DNA from: JAWKOK01 sp963848115 | GTDB lineage: Bacteria > Chloroflexota > Anaerolineae > Caldilineales > Caldilineaceae | Reading direction: 5' to 3' | Length of the DNA: 64,000 nt | Assembly (NCBI GenBank): GCA_963848115.1 | Contig: CAWKCP010000025.1 | Coordinates: 124,001-188,000 of the forward strand | In this document: piece after piece, positions 1-8,878 of the stretch | Numbering within the stretch: position 1 is the first letter of the stretch | Layout of the letters: each line of letters opens with the position of its first letter | Made by a program: the position numbers and the translations under genes | The notes under the pieces: model-generated | Told to the model about the DNA's origin: nothing | What the model saw: only the letters and a program-made list of their open reading frames with translations | Databases searched by the model: none

Positions 1-693
1 GAGCAAGAACCCAGCGAAGAGATCAGCGAAGAGATCGTCGAGGTTGTTGCCGAGAAAGTCGTTGAAGACGAAGGCGTGACCGCGGTTGAAGATATTGCCG
101 TTGAAGCGCTTGTGGAAGACGAAGAAGTCGTGGCCGAGGTCGTCGAGACCGTAGAGACGATCGTGGCGGAAGACGATGAAACCGGCGAAGTCGTGGTTGA
201 ACAGACCGTCGACGACCAGCTTGTCGTTGACGACGAGGTTGTGGCCGAAGTGATCGAGAGCACTGAAACCATCATTGCTGAAGACGCCGAAACCGGCGAA
301 GTTGTAGTCGACGAGACCGTGGTCGACGAGGAAATCGTCGGTGGCGAAGTCGTGGCCGTTGAGGTTACCGAAATCGTGGCGGTGGACAATGAATTGGCAG
401 AGGGCGAAGTGCCTGTCCGCAAGGTCGAAGGCCCGTCACAATACACGCCACAGGAATTTCGTGGCCGTGTACGACGCGTCGGCAATGATGCACGTCTCGG
501 CGACATCCACTACAAGAACATTCCGCTGCTGACGCGTTTCCTGGACCCGCGCGGCCGCATTCTTGCCCGTCGCAAGATCCGTGTCAGCGCCAAAGTTCAG
601 CGCCGCGCCGCCAAGGCCATCAAGCGAGCCCGGCACTTGGCCCTGCTGCCCTACACCGGAGAACATACCCGCATTACGCGCAAACACCGATAG
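1..693 (+). CDS. rpsR: Ribosomal protein bS18 with long acidic N-terminal repeat extension (5' partial)
   Basis: The last 75 or so residues are a clear bS18 of the small ribosomal subunit: YKNIPLLTRFLDPRGRIL, then the basic rRNA-binding stretch AIKRARHLALLPY. S18 is normally 70-90 residues. Here the frame stays open to the first base, so at least 230 residues are visible, and the N-terminal 150 are almost only E, D, V, A and T. Within them two units of about 36 residues repeat (VAEVVETVETIVAEDDETGE and VAEVIESTETIIAEDAETGE). A GTG at 76 could serve as start, but the same acidic composition continues upstream of it, so the true start is probably outside the window. The foldase gene follows after 9 bases. 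The S18 identity is firm; the role of the extension is unknown. Confidence 0.9.
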   Translation, partial: EQEPSEEISEEIVEVVAEKVVEDEGVTAVEDIAVEALVEDEEVVAEVVETVETIVAEDDETGEVVVEQTVDDQLVVDDEVVAEVIESTETIIAEDAETGEVVVDETVVDEEIVGGEVVAVEVTEIVAVDNELAEGEVPVRKVEGPSQYTPQEFRGRVRRVGNDARLGDIHYKNIPLLTRFLDPRGRILARRKIRVSAKVQRRAAKAIKRARHLALLPYTGEHTRITRKHR

Positions 694-702
694 GCGAGCA
701 TA

Positions 703-2133
703 ATGGCCAAGAAAAAGAAAAACCGCGGTCAAGAAGACCCAAAAGAATTGACCCGCAAAGAACATCGTGCCAATACACGTGATGCTGAACGAAATCGCAA
801 GATCACGATGATCGTGGTTGGTGTGCTCGGGGCCGTCCTGGTTGTCTTGCTGATCGGGCTCGTCGCCGAGTTTGTCGTCAAACCCAATAGCAACGTGGCC
901 AAGGTTGGTGATGATGCCATCGTCACCAAGGACTTCCAGAAACGCATGTATCTGGAAGAGAGCCAATTGGAGAACCAGTACCTGCAGATGGTGCAGTTGG
1001 AACAGCAGTTCGGCGGGCAGGGCATCTTCACAACCCAGCTCAACCAGATCCAATCGACGCTGGCAAGTCCCTTTGCCCTCGGTATCGATGTGCTGGACCA
1101 GATGATCGAAGAGAAGTTGGTTCAGCAAGAAGCGGCTGCGCGTGGCATCACCGTATCCGACCAAGAGGTAGAGGATGCATTTCGGGCGGAGATCGCCGCC
1201 GGCCAAAACGCAGTGACCGAACCCCAGGCAACGAGCACGGCGGAAGCCGCAGCCGAAGCCACGGAAGTCGCCGCCGGTTGGACGCCAACGCCGACACCGA
1301 CCATCGATGCCAGTGCGCCTATCACGGCAGCTGATACAGTTGCGCCGACACCGGAGCCGCAGCCGACCCTTCCCCTCCTGACCGGCGCCGCCTTTGAAGA
1401 GGGGGTCGATACGTTGGAGGAGAACCTGAATGACGTTTCCGGCCTAAGCGTCGACGAGTACCGCGAACTGATCTACCTGCGTCTGCTGACCGAAAAGGTC
1501 TCCGAGGCCATTGCTGAAGAAGCGGTGACCGAGACCGAAGAACAGGTCAACGCACGGCACATCTTGATTCGGGAGATCGCTGCGCCGGCTGAGGCCGATG
1601 CAGCTGCTGATGGCGCTACGAATGACAGTGCGGATGCCGGCGCCGAAGAGAACTCGGATACGCCTGAAGTCGAAACACGTTCGTTAGCGGAGGCCGCAGC
1701 ACTGGCCAACGAGATCTACGAGCGGCTGCAAGACGGCGAAGATTTCGCTGAGTTAGCCGCTGAGTACAGCGACGATCTGAGCAACGCTCAGAATGGCGGG
1801 GATCTTGGATGGTTTGCCCGCGGTCAGATGGTTGCACCCTTCGAGGATGCAGCCTTCGCCCTGGAGCCTGGAGAGATCAGCGAACCTGTAGAGACCCAGT
1901 TCGGCTACCACATCATCCAACTGATCGATAGAGATGACACACGGCCTAAGGACGAGTCCACGTTGCAACAAGAGCGTTTCCAGGCCTATCGGGATTGGGT
2001 CCAGACTCAAATCGCAAGCGACGATATCGAACGCGCAGACGATTTGACCAGCAAGCTGCCGGATGACGTCGCCACTGGTGACATCTTCAACCTGGCTGCG
2101 CCTCAAGCGCCGCAGGCACCCACAGCACCTTAG
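703..2133 (+). CDS. Membrane-anchored SurA/PrsA-type peptidyl-prolyl isomerase (parvulin)
   Basis: A 476-residue foldase predicted to act outside the membrane on secreted proteins. A lysine-rich cytoplasmic head (MAKKKKNRGQ) is followed by one membrane segment at about residues 34-58, a SurA_N-like helical region at about 65-165, and a parvulin rotamase domain at about 290-430 with NARHILI at its start and GGDLGWFARGQMV and FGYHIIQL at its end. Low-complexity Ala/Glu/Thr/Pro inserts split both the chaperone region (about 170-230) and the rotamase domain right after its first strand. The last residues are Pro/Ala/Gln-rich. ATG at 703 lies 9 bases after the S18 stop, so the two are probably co-transcribed; a strong terminator follows at 2187. 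Family assignment is secure, substrates are not known. Confidence 0.85.
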   Translation: MAKKKKNRGQEDPKELTRKEHRANTRDAERNRKITMIVVGVLGAVLVVLLIGLVAEFVVKPNSNVAKVGDDAIVTKDFQKRMYLEESQLENQYLQMVQLEQQFGGQGIFTTQLNQIQSTLASPFALGIDVLDQMIEEKLVQQEAAARGITVSDQEVEDAFRAEIAAGQNAVTEPQATSTAEAAAEATEVAAGWTPTPTPTIDASAPITAADTVAPTPEPQPTLPLLTGAAFEEGVDTLEENLNDVSGLSVDEYRELIYLRLLTEKVSEAIAEEAVTETEEQVNARHILIREIAAPAEADAAADGATNDSADAGAEENSDTPEVETRSLAEAAALANEIYERLQDGEDFAELAAEYSDDLSNAQNGGDLGWFARGQMVAPFEDAAFALEPGEISEPVETQFGYHIIQLIDRDDTRPKDESTLQQERFQAYRDWVQTQIASDDIERADDLTSKLPDDVATGDIFNLAAPQAPQAPTAP

Positions 2134-2186
2134 CCTGGGCCTTAGCCTGAAGAGACATGACGTAGATTCCAGTCCAATTGAACCCA

Positions 2187-2222
2187 AAAAAGGCCATCGC
2201 TTTCGAAAGCGATGGCCTTTTT
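2187..2222. terminator. Bidirectional hairpin terminator, 18-bp perfect arms, no loop
   Basis: Arms 2187-2204 and 2205-2222 are exact reverse complements, running from AAAAAGGCC to GGCCTTTTT. It sits 53 bases after the foldase stop. The rest of the gap up to the next gene (2223-2502) shows no gene and no clear motif. Confidence 0.9.
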
Positions 2223-2502
2223 CATTCAGGTGAAGATTACCGCATGTGTGGTAATATGGTGATAGAATCGCCTTGTTTCTATGTCTCATGGGCGTGCCGA
2301 GTCTCTTCTCTGGCGATTCATAATCCTCGAAAATGGAGAGTCGGTCAATTGGTTCGTATGGAAAATTTCTGTGATTCATAGGGCAGGTATCCCTACCCAT
2401 TGGAGCCGGGCGGTCAGGTAAAACTGACGGGCCATTGTCAAGAGCAGGGTCAGCGGACCACAAGAGAAGACAGTCTACCATCAGTCCGAGAGGAGCATTC
2501 CA

Positions 2503-3510
2503 GTGGAATATCGATCCTTTGGGCGCACCGGCGTCAAAGTCAGTCCGATCTGTCTCGGTTGCATGAACTTCGGCGGCAAGACCACACCCGAAGATTCCTA
2601 CGCAATCATCGACCACGCCATCGAAGCGGGCATCAACTTCCTGGACACGGCCAATGTCTACAGCCGCGGCCGCAGCGAAGAGGTGACTGGCGAGGCCCTC
2701 AAGCGCAATGGGAAGCGTCATCAGATCGTGCTGGCCACCAAAGTCCATGGCGTCATGGACGACGACGATCCCAACATGCGGGGCAACAGCCGGCGCCACA
2801 TCATCCAGCAGTGCGAGGCCAGCCTGCGCCGCCTCCAGACCGACTATATCGATCTCTACCAGATCCACCGTCCCCAGTCCGACATTCCAATCGACGAGAC
2901 GCTGCGTGCCCTGGACGACCTGATCCGCGACGGCAAGGTGCGCTACATCGGCACCAGCACCTTCGCCGCCTGGCAGATCATGGAGTCGCTCTGGATCTCC
3001 AAGGAACTGGGCCTCAACCGCTTCGTCTGCGAGCAGCAGCCCTACAACATTCTCGACCGCCGCGTCGAACGGGAGCTATTGCCGATGGCGCGCACCTACG
3101 GCATCGCCACCATTCCCTGGAGTCCAATCGCCGGCGGCCTACTCTCGGGTAAGTACTCGCGACAGAACCAATCGCCCGAAGGCAAGCGCTACGCCGACGT
3201 CTCCGACAACCCCCGCTTCCAAGCGCGCAAGACCGATGCAATTTGGGATGTGATTGAGGGGCTAACCCCTATGGCCGAGGCCAAGGGCTGCACCCTGCCC
3301 CAGCTCGCTCTCGCCTGGGTCGTCCAGCAGCCGGGCGCGACCAGCCCCATCATCGGGCCGCGCACCATGGAACATCTGGTAGACAATTTGGGCGCCTTGG
3401 ACGTGACCTTCAGCCAAGAGGACCTCGCGGCCATTGATGTGCTGGTGCCGCCGGGCCAGATGGTTTCAGCGTTCTATGAAGCTGACTTTGGACCACACCA
3501 ATACAAGTAG
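2503..3510 (+). CDS. Aldo/keto reductase
   Basis: A 335-residue NADPH-dependent oxidoreductase of the aldo/keto reductase superfamily (Tas/YajO-like branch), expected in the cytoplasm. The catalytic tetrad is visible: Asp and Tyr in NFLDTANVYSRGRSEE, Lys in VLATKVHG, His in YIDLYQIHRP. The cofactor-binding C-terminus is present (SPIIGPRTMEHL). GTG at 2503 follows a GAGAGGAG ribosome site 8 bases upstream. The larB gene begins 15 bases after its stop, so it may be co-transcribed with the lar genes, but nothing links it functionally to them. Substrate cannot be inferred. It is one of three distinct aldo/keto reductases in the window. Confidence 0.88.
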   Translation: MEYRSFGRTGVKVSPICLGCMNFGGKTTPEDSYAIIDHAIEAGINFLDTANVYSRGRSEEVTGEALKRNGKRHQIVLATKVHGVMDDDDPNMRGNSRRHIIQQCEASLRRLQTDYIDLYQIHRPQSDIPIDETLRALDDLIRDGKVRYIGTSTFAAWQIMESLWISKELGLNRFVCEQQPYNILDRRVERELLPMARTYGIATIPWSPIAGGLLSGKYSRQNQSPEGKRYADVSDNPRFQARKTDAIWDVIEGLTPMAEAKGCTLPQLALAWVVQQPGATSPIIGPRTMEHLVDNLGALDVTFSQEDLAAIDVLVPPGQMVSAFYEADFGPHQYK

Positions 3511-3525
3511 TGGACAGGTTTGCAA

Positions 3526-4296
3526 ATGAATGCTGAAAAATTGCGCGAATTGCTTGAACAGGTAGCCGGCAGCGAACTGGGCATCGACGATGCCATGGCT
3601 GAACTGCGGACCCTGCCCTTTGAAGACCTGGGCATGGCTCGGCTCGACCATCACCGACTGTTGCGGACTGGCTTCCCGGAAGTTGTCTACTGTGCCGGCA
3701 AGACGCCCGATCAGGTGGCACAAATTATCCAGCGATTGGCGGAACGAAGTTCACAAGTGCTGGGCACGCGTGCCGATCCGTCACACTATGAAGCAGCGCG
3801 TGCACAAGTGTCAGACCTGGCATATACTGCGGCGGCCCGCTGTATCTGGCTGGATCGAGAACCGGACCGGGCCAAGCACGATGGCGTCATCATCGTTGCG
3901 GCGGGTACCAGCGATTTGCCGGTGGTCGAAGAGGCGGCGTTGACCCTGGAGCTCATGGGGCACAAGCCTCAGCGCCTGATCGACGTGGGCGTCGCCGGGC
4001 TGCATCGGTTGCTGCCCCACATCCAGACCATCCAGGCAGCCAACGTCGTTGTCGTTGTGGCGGGCATGGAAGGTGCGCTGGCCAGTGTCATCGGCGGCTT
4101 GACCGATGCCCCGGTCATCGCGGTCCCGACATCTGTCGGCTATGGCGCGAGCTTTGGCGGCCTGGCAGCACTGCTGGCCATGCTCAACAGTTGCGCCACC
4201 GGTGTCGCGGTCGTCAATATCGACAACGGCTATGGCGCAGGCCATATGGCGGCGTTGATCAATGGACGGATTGTGGAAAACGGAGTTGGGAAATAG
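3526..4296 (+). CDS. larB: Pyridinium-3,5-biscarboxylic acid mononucleotide synthase LarB
   Basis: LarB carboxylates and hydrolyses nicotinic acid adenine dinucleotide, the first step in making the nickel-pincer nucleotide cofactor of lactate racemase and related enzymes. The 256-residue length is usual. An N-terminal helical region is followed by the PurE-like AIR-carboxylase core with DGVIIVAAGTSDLPVVEEA, then VVVVAGMEGALASVIGGL, and NIDNGYGAGHMAA near the end. A TTG at 3520 is possible, but ATG at 3526 has an ACAGG site at normal distance. larE and larC follow on the same strand. No larA homologue lies in the window, so the client enzyme is unknown. Confidence 0.9.
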   Translation: MNAEKLRELLEQVAGSELGIDDAMAELRTLPFEDLGMARLDHHRLLRTGFPEVVYCAGKTPDQVAQIIQRLAERSSQVLGTRADPSHYEAARAQVSDLAYTAAARCIWLDREPDRAKHDGVIIVAAGTSDLPVVEEAALTLELMGHKPQRLIDVGVAGLHRLLPHIQTIQAANVVVVVAGMEGALASVIGGLTDAPVIAVPTSVGYGASFGGLAALLAMLNSCATGVAVVNIDNGYGAGHMAALINGRIVENGVGK

Positions 4297-4422
4297 CGAT
4301 CGGTGATTGGAAGATTCGTGGTTAGCGGACGAATTGATGTTCGGCACGAGAAAGATGAGCACCTTATCCGTCGTATCTTCTGGGTTGACGGCACATAATT
4401 AGAACCAAGGACAGACATATTC

Positions 4423-5337
4423 ATGATTGATTCAAAAGCGATAGGCACAAACGGACGTGACAAGACCGACGCCGGCGCTGGAGAGTTGACGGTTGAACAG
4501 ACCGCCAAGCTCGCCAACATGCGCGTCCTGTTGCGTGAGATGGACTCAGTGCTGGTCGCCTATTCCGGCGGCGTCGACAGCGCGCTGGTCATGGTGCTGG
4601 CCCATCAAGAATTGGGCGACAAGGCCCTGGCCTGCATCGGCATTTCACCCAGTTATCCGACTCGAGAAATGCGCTCAGCCATCAAGTTTGCCGACGATCT
4701 GGGCATCCCTTACCGGCAGGTAGACACGGAAGAATACCTGAACCCGAACTACGCCGCCAACCCGGTCAACCGCTGCTATTTCTGCAAATCTGAGTTACAT
4801 GACCAGCTCAAGGTCATCGCTGAGGAGGAAAATTGGGCCTGGGTGTTGGACGGAACCAACGCCAGCGATCTCGGTGACCACCGACCCGGCATCGATGCCG
4901 CCCGAGAACACAACGTGCGTTCGCCCCTGGTCGAAGCAAGCATCACCAAGCCTGATGTACGTGCCATCGCTCGTCACTTGGGCCTGCCCGTCTGGGACAA
5001 GCCGGCCATGGCCTGCCTCTCCTCACGCGTGCCCCACGGCACGGCCATTTCGCCGTCGCTGCTGCGCCAGATCGAACAGGCAGAAGATGTATTGGTCGAT
5101 CTGGGCTTCCCCCAGTTCCGCGTGCGTCATCACGACAAGATCGCTCGCATCGAGGTGCCCGTCCAGGACTTTCCGGCTATGCTCAAGCACCACGATGCCA
5201 TTGTCGAGGGCGTCAAGACGGCTGGATATCAGTTCGTCACCCTGGATCTCTCCGGCTTCCACAGCGGCTCGCTGAGCGGAACGGAGAACGGTACCGAGAG
5301 CGGCACAATCATACCGTTGAATGAGTTGCTGTCGTGA
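4423..5337 (+). CDS. larE: Pyridinium-3,5-bisthiocarboxylic acid mononucleotide synthase LarE (sulfur transferase)
   Basis: LarE adenylates the LarB product and converts its carboxylates to thiocarboxylates. The PP-loop AYSGGVDSA lies at residues 46-54. Three cysteines stand out: C118 and C121 in NRCYFCKSE and C198 in MACLSSRVPHG. The last position corresponds to the sacrificial cysteine of the Lactobacillus enzyme. The extra CxxC is the pattern of LarE proteins reported to carry an iron-sulfur cluster and to use an external sulfur source, so this enzyme may be truly catalytic. The first 28 residues are a poorly conserved extension. The stop codon overlaps the GTG start of larC (GTGA), so translation is probably coupled. 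Confidence 0.92.
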   Translation: MIDSKAIGTNGRDKTDAGAGELTVEQTAKLANMRVLLREMDSVLVAYSGGVDSALVMVLAHQELGDKALACIGISPSYPTREMRSAIKFADDLGIPYRQVDTEEYLNPNYAANPVNRCYFCKSELHDQLKVIAEEENWAWVLDGTNASDLGDHRPGIDAAREHNVRSPLVEASITKPDVRAIARHLGLPVWDKPAMACLSSRVPHGTAISPSLLRQIEQAEDVLVDLGFPQFRVRHHDKIARIEVPVQDFPAMLKHHDAIVEGVKTAGYQFVTLDLSGFHSGSLSGTENGTESGTIIPLNELLS

Positions 5338-6597
5338 TCTCTACGGCTCGAGTTCAACACGGTGGCCCGAATTCAGCGAAGTCAACGATTGGCTTTCTCG
5401 ATACGCCTTCAGGCATCTCCGGTGATATGTTTCTCGGCTGCCTGGTTGATGCGGGCTGGTCTCTGTCCGACTTGCATGCAGTCGTCGAGGCCATGGGGTT
5501 GCCTGAAGACGACTGGCGCATCAACCAGACCGAAGTCATGCGTGGACCACTGCGGGCAACCCTGGTCGGTGTTGAAGCCCGTGAAGGTCACGTTCATCGT
5601 CATCTGAGCGACATCCGCTCCATCATCAACGACTAGGATCTGTCGGCAACCGTCAAAGCCAACGCCATTGCCGTCTTCACACGATCTGGCTGAGGCAGAG
5701 GCCGCGGTTCACGGCATGGCGGTGGAGAGCGTTCAGTTCCATGAGGTCGGCGCCATCGACGCGATCATCGACATCGTCGGCGTCTGCGCAGGCATCGAAG
5801 CACTGGGCATCAAGCGATTCTACGCAGGGACACTGCCGATTGGTCAAGGATGGACCCAGTCTGCACATGGGCGCATTCCGTTGCCGGCCCCGGCAACGCT
5901 AAATCTGCTGGCGTCGGCCAATGCCCCCACCCGACCAGCGCCCGGTCCCGGCGAGCTAGTCACGCCAACAGGCGCCGCGCTCTCTGTGAGTTGGCCGACT
6001 TTTCGCAACCGGCCATGCGTCTGGAGAAGATAGCTATCGGCGCCGGCCAGAAAGAATTTGATCGGCCCAACATTGCCCGGCTCTGGCTGGGCGAACCGGA
6101 AACGGCTGAACGCAGGGGGCCACGCATCGCAAGACAGGAGGCTCATTCAGATCGAGACCAACATTGACGACATGAACCCGGAGTTCTACGGACACGTCGT
6201 CGACGAACTTTTTGCCGCCGGTGCGCTGGATGTCTGGATGACACCGATCCAGATGAAGAAGCAGCGACCGGGCACACTGCTGGGCGTTCTCGCCCGTGCA
6301 GAGCATGAAGAGACGTTGGCCGACCTCATTCTGCGTGAGACCACGACGCTGGGCGTTCGGATCCACAGCGTCTATCGCCATGAGGCAGAACGCGAGCAAC
6401 ACACGGTTGACACAGAATGGGGATCGGTTCGAGTCAAGCTGAAATTCGTTGGCAAGAAACTGGTCGGCATCAAGCCGGAACATGATGACTGTCGCCAGTT
6501 GGCGTCTAAGAATGACGTTTCATTGCAGGTAGTCTACGAGACTGCGCGATCGGAGGCCAGACAGCGATGGAATGGGGAAAGGACAATGGTCAATTGA
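5334..6597 (+). pseudogene. larC: Nickel-insertion protein LarC, interrupted by one stop and three frameshifts
   Basis: LarC inserts nickel into the pincer nucleotide in a CTP-dependent reaction. The family sequence can be followed across the region but in changing frames: TIGFLDTPSGISGDMFLG at the start; an in-frame TAG at 5634-5636; a shift near 5685 into LAEAEAAVHGMAVESVQFHE and ELVTPTGAAL; a shift near 5985 into ELADFSQPAMRLEKIAIGAG; and a shift near 6115-6135 into IQIETNIDDMNPEFYGH and the C-terminal domain. Natural larC can be split by one programmed -1 shift, but four lesions do not fit that. It is either a decayed gene or a badly resolved consensus; the intact larB and larE argue for the latter. 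The stop codon lies inside a small palindromic repeat. Confidence 0.85.
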
Positions 6598-6625
6598 CGA
6601 TTGTCAACGTTCAATTGACAATGGA
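6585..6625. repeat. CAATTGAC palindromic repeat at the larC 3' end
   Basis: Contains CAATTGAC twice and TTGACGATTGTCAA. The related sequence TTGACGATTGACAA recurs at 24789-24820 inside ksgA. The repeat supplies the last codons and stop of larC. Confidence 0.55.
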
Positions 6626-6721
6626 TGGGTAGAGACAATGGTTCGTGGGGAATTGATAATCCTGAATTTCTAACCAGCCCATTGCCGGGCAAGATACTAG
6701 CAGTGCCAAGCGATCGCATTC

Positions 6722-6757
6722 CGAAAGCCTTACGCAGTACGAAGTACGAACTACGCA
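6722..6757. repeat. Solo end of a TTACGCAGTACG element
   Basis: CCTTACGCAGTACGAA followed by GTACGAACTACGCAGTA matches the right ends of the elements at 7666-7804 and 22466-22605. No matching left end was found upstream, so this looks like a fragment. The surrounding gap 6626-6805 otherwise holds only the AGGAG site of the next gene. Confidence 0.55.
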
Positions 6758-6805
6758 GTAAACTTCACGCAGCAAGCTGCATTATTCACTCAACAGGAGA
6801 TCACC

Positions 6806-7663
6806 ATGATTGAGAAACGACCATTCGGCAAGACAGGACACATGAGTACCGCGACACTCTTTGGCGCAGCCGCGCTGGGCAGCGTAAGCCAGGCCGAAGC
6901 CGACGCCACCCTTGACGTCCTGCTCGAATATGGCGTCAACCACATCGACACGGCCGCCTCCTATGGCGACGCCGAACTGCGCATCGGCCCGTGGATGGCA
7001 CAGCATCGTACCGATTTTTTCCTGGCCACCAAAACCGGCGAACGCACCTACGAGAAGGCCAAGGAAGAGATCCATCGCTCGCTGGAACGAATGCGCATCG
7101 ACTCGTTCGACCTGATCCAGCTCCACAACCTGGTCCACCCTGACGAGTGGGACACGGCCATGGGACCGGGCGGGGCGCTGGAAGCGGCCATCGAGGCGCG
7201 TGAGCAGGGCTTGCTGCGCTTCATCGGCGTGACCGGCCACGGCCTCAACATCGCCGCCATGCACCTACGCAGTATTGAGGCCTTCGACTTCGATTCAGTG
7301 CTGTTGCCCTACAACTATCCGCTGAACCTGAACCAGACCTACATGGCCGATTTCAACGCCCTACTGGCCAAGTGCGCCGAGCGCGAGATCGCGGTCCAAT
7401 GCATCAAGTCGGTCACCCGCGGTCCCTGGGGCCCTCAGGACAAGTGGGCCTCAACCTGGTACCAGCCCCTGCGCGACCAGGACGACCTCGACCGTGCCGT
7501 CCATTGGGTCATGGGCCGTCCCGGCGTCTTCCTCAACACACCGGGCGACATCCACGTGCTGCCCAAGGTACTTGATGCCGCTAGCCGCTACGAATCGCGG
7601 CCCAGCGACGAAGAGATGAAAACGATGGTGAAGGAAGAGAAGATGTCGTCGTTGTTTGCGTAA
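6806..7663 (+). CDS. Aldo/keto reductase
   Basis: A 285-residue aldo/keto reductase, shorter than the usual 310-340. Tetrad residues are present: Asp and Tyr in NHIDTAASYGDAE, Lys in FLATKTGE, His in DLIQLHNL. The C-terminus departs from the family: instead of the usual cofactor-clamping loop it has RPGVFLNTPGDIHVLPKVLDAA, a form seen in many uncharacterised members. ATG at 6806 follows CAGGAG. It lies ahead of a PfkB kinase and a rhamnosidase, so a role in sugar or polyol oxidation is plausible, though an intervening repeat element argues against one transcript. Confidence 0.85.
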   Translation: MIEKRPFGKTGHMSTATLFGAAALGSVSQAEADATLDVLLEYGVNHIDTAASYGDAELRIGPWMAQHRTDFFLATKTGERTYEKAKEEIHRSLERMRIDSFDLIQLHNLVHPDEWDTAMGPGGALEAAIEAREQGLLRFIGVTGHGLNIAAMHLRSIEAFDFDSVLLPYNYPLNLNQTYMADFNALLAKCAEREIAVQCIKSVTRGPWGPQDKWASTWYQPLRDQDDLDRAVHWVMGRPGVFLNTPGDIHVLPKVLDAASRYESRPSDEEMKTMVKEEKMSSLFA

Positions 7664-7665
7664 AA

Positions 7666-7804
7666 AACGCTGCGTGCTGCGTACTACGTAATTTTTCTGT
7701 GGCGGATGTCGTAACAGGATTGGAACACTTTGCTGGTTCCGACATCCACTAGCGACAACCACTCCGCAAACAGACCTTACGCAGCACGCAGTACGCAGCA
7801 CTTC
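7666..7804. mobile_element. MITE-like element A with inverted ends (about 139 bp)
   Basis: The left end GCTGCGTGCTGCGTACTACG pairs with the right end ending ACGCAGTACGCAGC. Inside, GGATGTCG and CGACATCC form a second inverted pair. The right end CAGACCTTACGCAG is shared with the element at 22466-22605. No coding capacity. It fills the whole gap between the aldo/keto reductase and the kinase. Confidence 0.6.
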
Positions 7805-7835
7805 CTTGCACTCCCTCAACCACGGAATGCCAACC

Positions 7836-8753
7836 ATGCACCCAATCGACGTCCTCTGTGTCGGCCACGCCTGCTACGATCTGGTCTTTTCGATTGACCA
7901 CCAGCCAGGACCCGATGAGAAGACCACAGCCGATGACTTAGTGAGTTGCGGCGGCGGCACTGCGGCCAATGCGGCCATGACCGTGGCCAAGCTCGGCTAT
8001 CGCGTTGCCTTTTGCGGCTACCTCGGCAATGAGATCTACGGCCATGAACATCTGGAAGAGATGCACGCCGCCGGCGTCAACACTGATCTGGTCGTCAGCG
8101 GTCCCAGGCAGACGCCGCTCTCGGCCATCTTCGTCAAGCCGAACGGCGCACGTTCAATTGTCAGCTACAAAGGCGACACCAACGGCCTGACTGCCGACGA
8201 CGTCGACTTCACCATCGCCCGCCCACGCGTCGTCCTCTTCGACGGTCACCAAGCGTCGCTGGCCCTCTCCGTAGCCCATTGGGCCCTCGACAACGGCATC
8301 ACCACCGTCGTCGATGCCGATACCCACAACCAGGGCAACATCGCCCTCGTACCGATCTGCGAATACATCGTCGCCTCGGAGCGCTTTGCCTGCGAATACA
8401 GCGACGTCGACACGCCCGAAGAAGGTCTTGTCAACTTGGCCAAAGTCGCGCCCAAAGTAGTGGTCACCCTGGGTGAGCGTGGCCTGATTTGGCAGCGGGG
8501 CGAGCAGAGCGGACGGCTTGACGCCTTCGAAGTAAATGCAGTCGACACAACCGGCGCCGGCGACACCTTCCACGGAGCCTTCGCCGCGGGCGTGGCCGCA
8601 GGCATGGAGTGGCACGATTTGCTGTGCTACGCCTCAGCAGCCGGGGCACTCTGCTGCACCAAACATGGAGCGCGCCTCGGCATCCCCACGGCCGACGAGG
8701 TGGCAGCGTTGCTGGCAACCGATCCTCTACAGAAAATCCAAACGAAAAATTAG
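7836..8753 (+). CDS. PfkB/ribokinase-family sugar kinase
   Basis: A cytoplasmic ATP-dependent sugar kinase of the ribokinase fold, about 305 residues. Both family signatures are visible: the N-terminal glycine-rich substrate region (SCGGGTAANAAMTVAKLGY) and the C-terminal anion-hole and catalytic-base motif DTTGAGDTFHGAF. The ATP-side VVTLGERGL is also present. Start choice: ATG at 7836 gives the canonical MHPIDVLCVGHACYDL and has CACGGA nine bases upstream; ATG at 7827 and TTG at 7806 are in frame but lie in or against a repeat. The neighbouring rhamnosidase suggests deoxy-sugar catabolism, but the substrate is not identifiable. Its stop overlaps a repeat. Confidence 0.85.
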   Translation: MHPIDVLCVGHACYDLVFSIDHQPGPDEKTTADDLVSCGGGTAANAAMTVAKLGYRVAFCGYLGNEIYGHEHLEEMHAAGVNTDLVVSGPRQTPLSAIFVKPNGARSIVSYKGDTNGLTADDVDFTIARPRVVLFDGHQASLALSVAHWALDNGITTVVDADTHNQGNIALVPICEYIVASERFACEYSDVDTPEEGLVNLAKVAPKVVVTLGERGLIWQRGEQSGRLDAFEVNAVDTTGAGDTFHGAFAAGVAAGMEWHDLLCYASAAGALCCTKHGARLGIPTADEVAALLATDPLQKIQTKN

Positions 8754-8864
8754 CCACAGATATCCACAGATGGTGAATCGATTTTCACAGATGTTTTCAG
8801 GCGTCCAGAGGATACCCAGAACTATCTGTGTCCTATCCTCCTTCCATCTGTGTGAATCTGTGGC
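8753..8864. repeat. CCACAGAT element with inverted 21-bp ends
   Basis: The left end GCCACAGATATCCACAGATGG and right end CCATCTGTGTGAATCTGTGGC are inverted copies with about three mismatches, enclosing about 70 bp. Related CACAGAT runs occur at 27018-27062 and 29299-29320. Confidence 0.6.
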
Positions 8865-8878
8865 AAAAAAGGAGCAGC

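Noticed and set aside
2178..2381. Small open frame starting next to the terminator at 2187
   Set aside because: It contains the whole terminator hairpin and shows no ribosome site or similarity.
1753..2868. 371-codon minus-strand frame across the foldase end, terminator and aldo/keto reductase start
   Set aside because: It runs through two real genes on the other strand and a terminator; no domain seen.
5634..5636. In-frame TAG in larC as pyrrolysine
   Set aside because: The gene also carries three frameshifts, and no pyl genes or PYLIS-like signal are seen; a mutation or base error is simpler.
5668..6167. Programmed frameshifting in larC
   Set aside because: One shift would fit known larC biology, but three shifts plus a stop do not.
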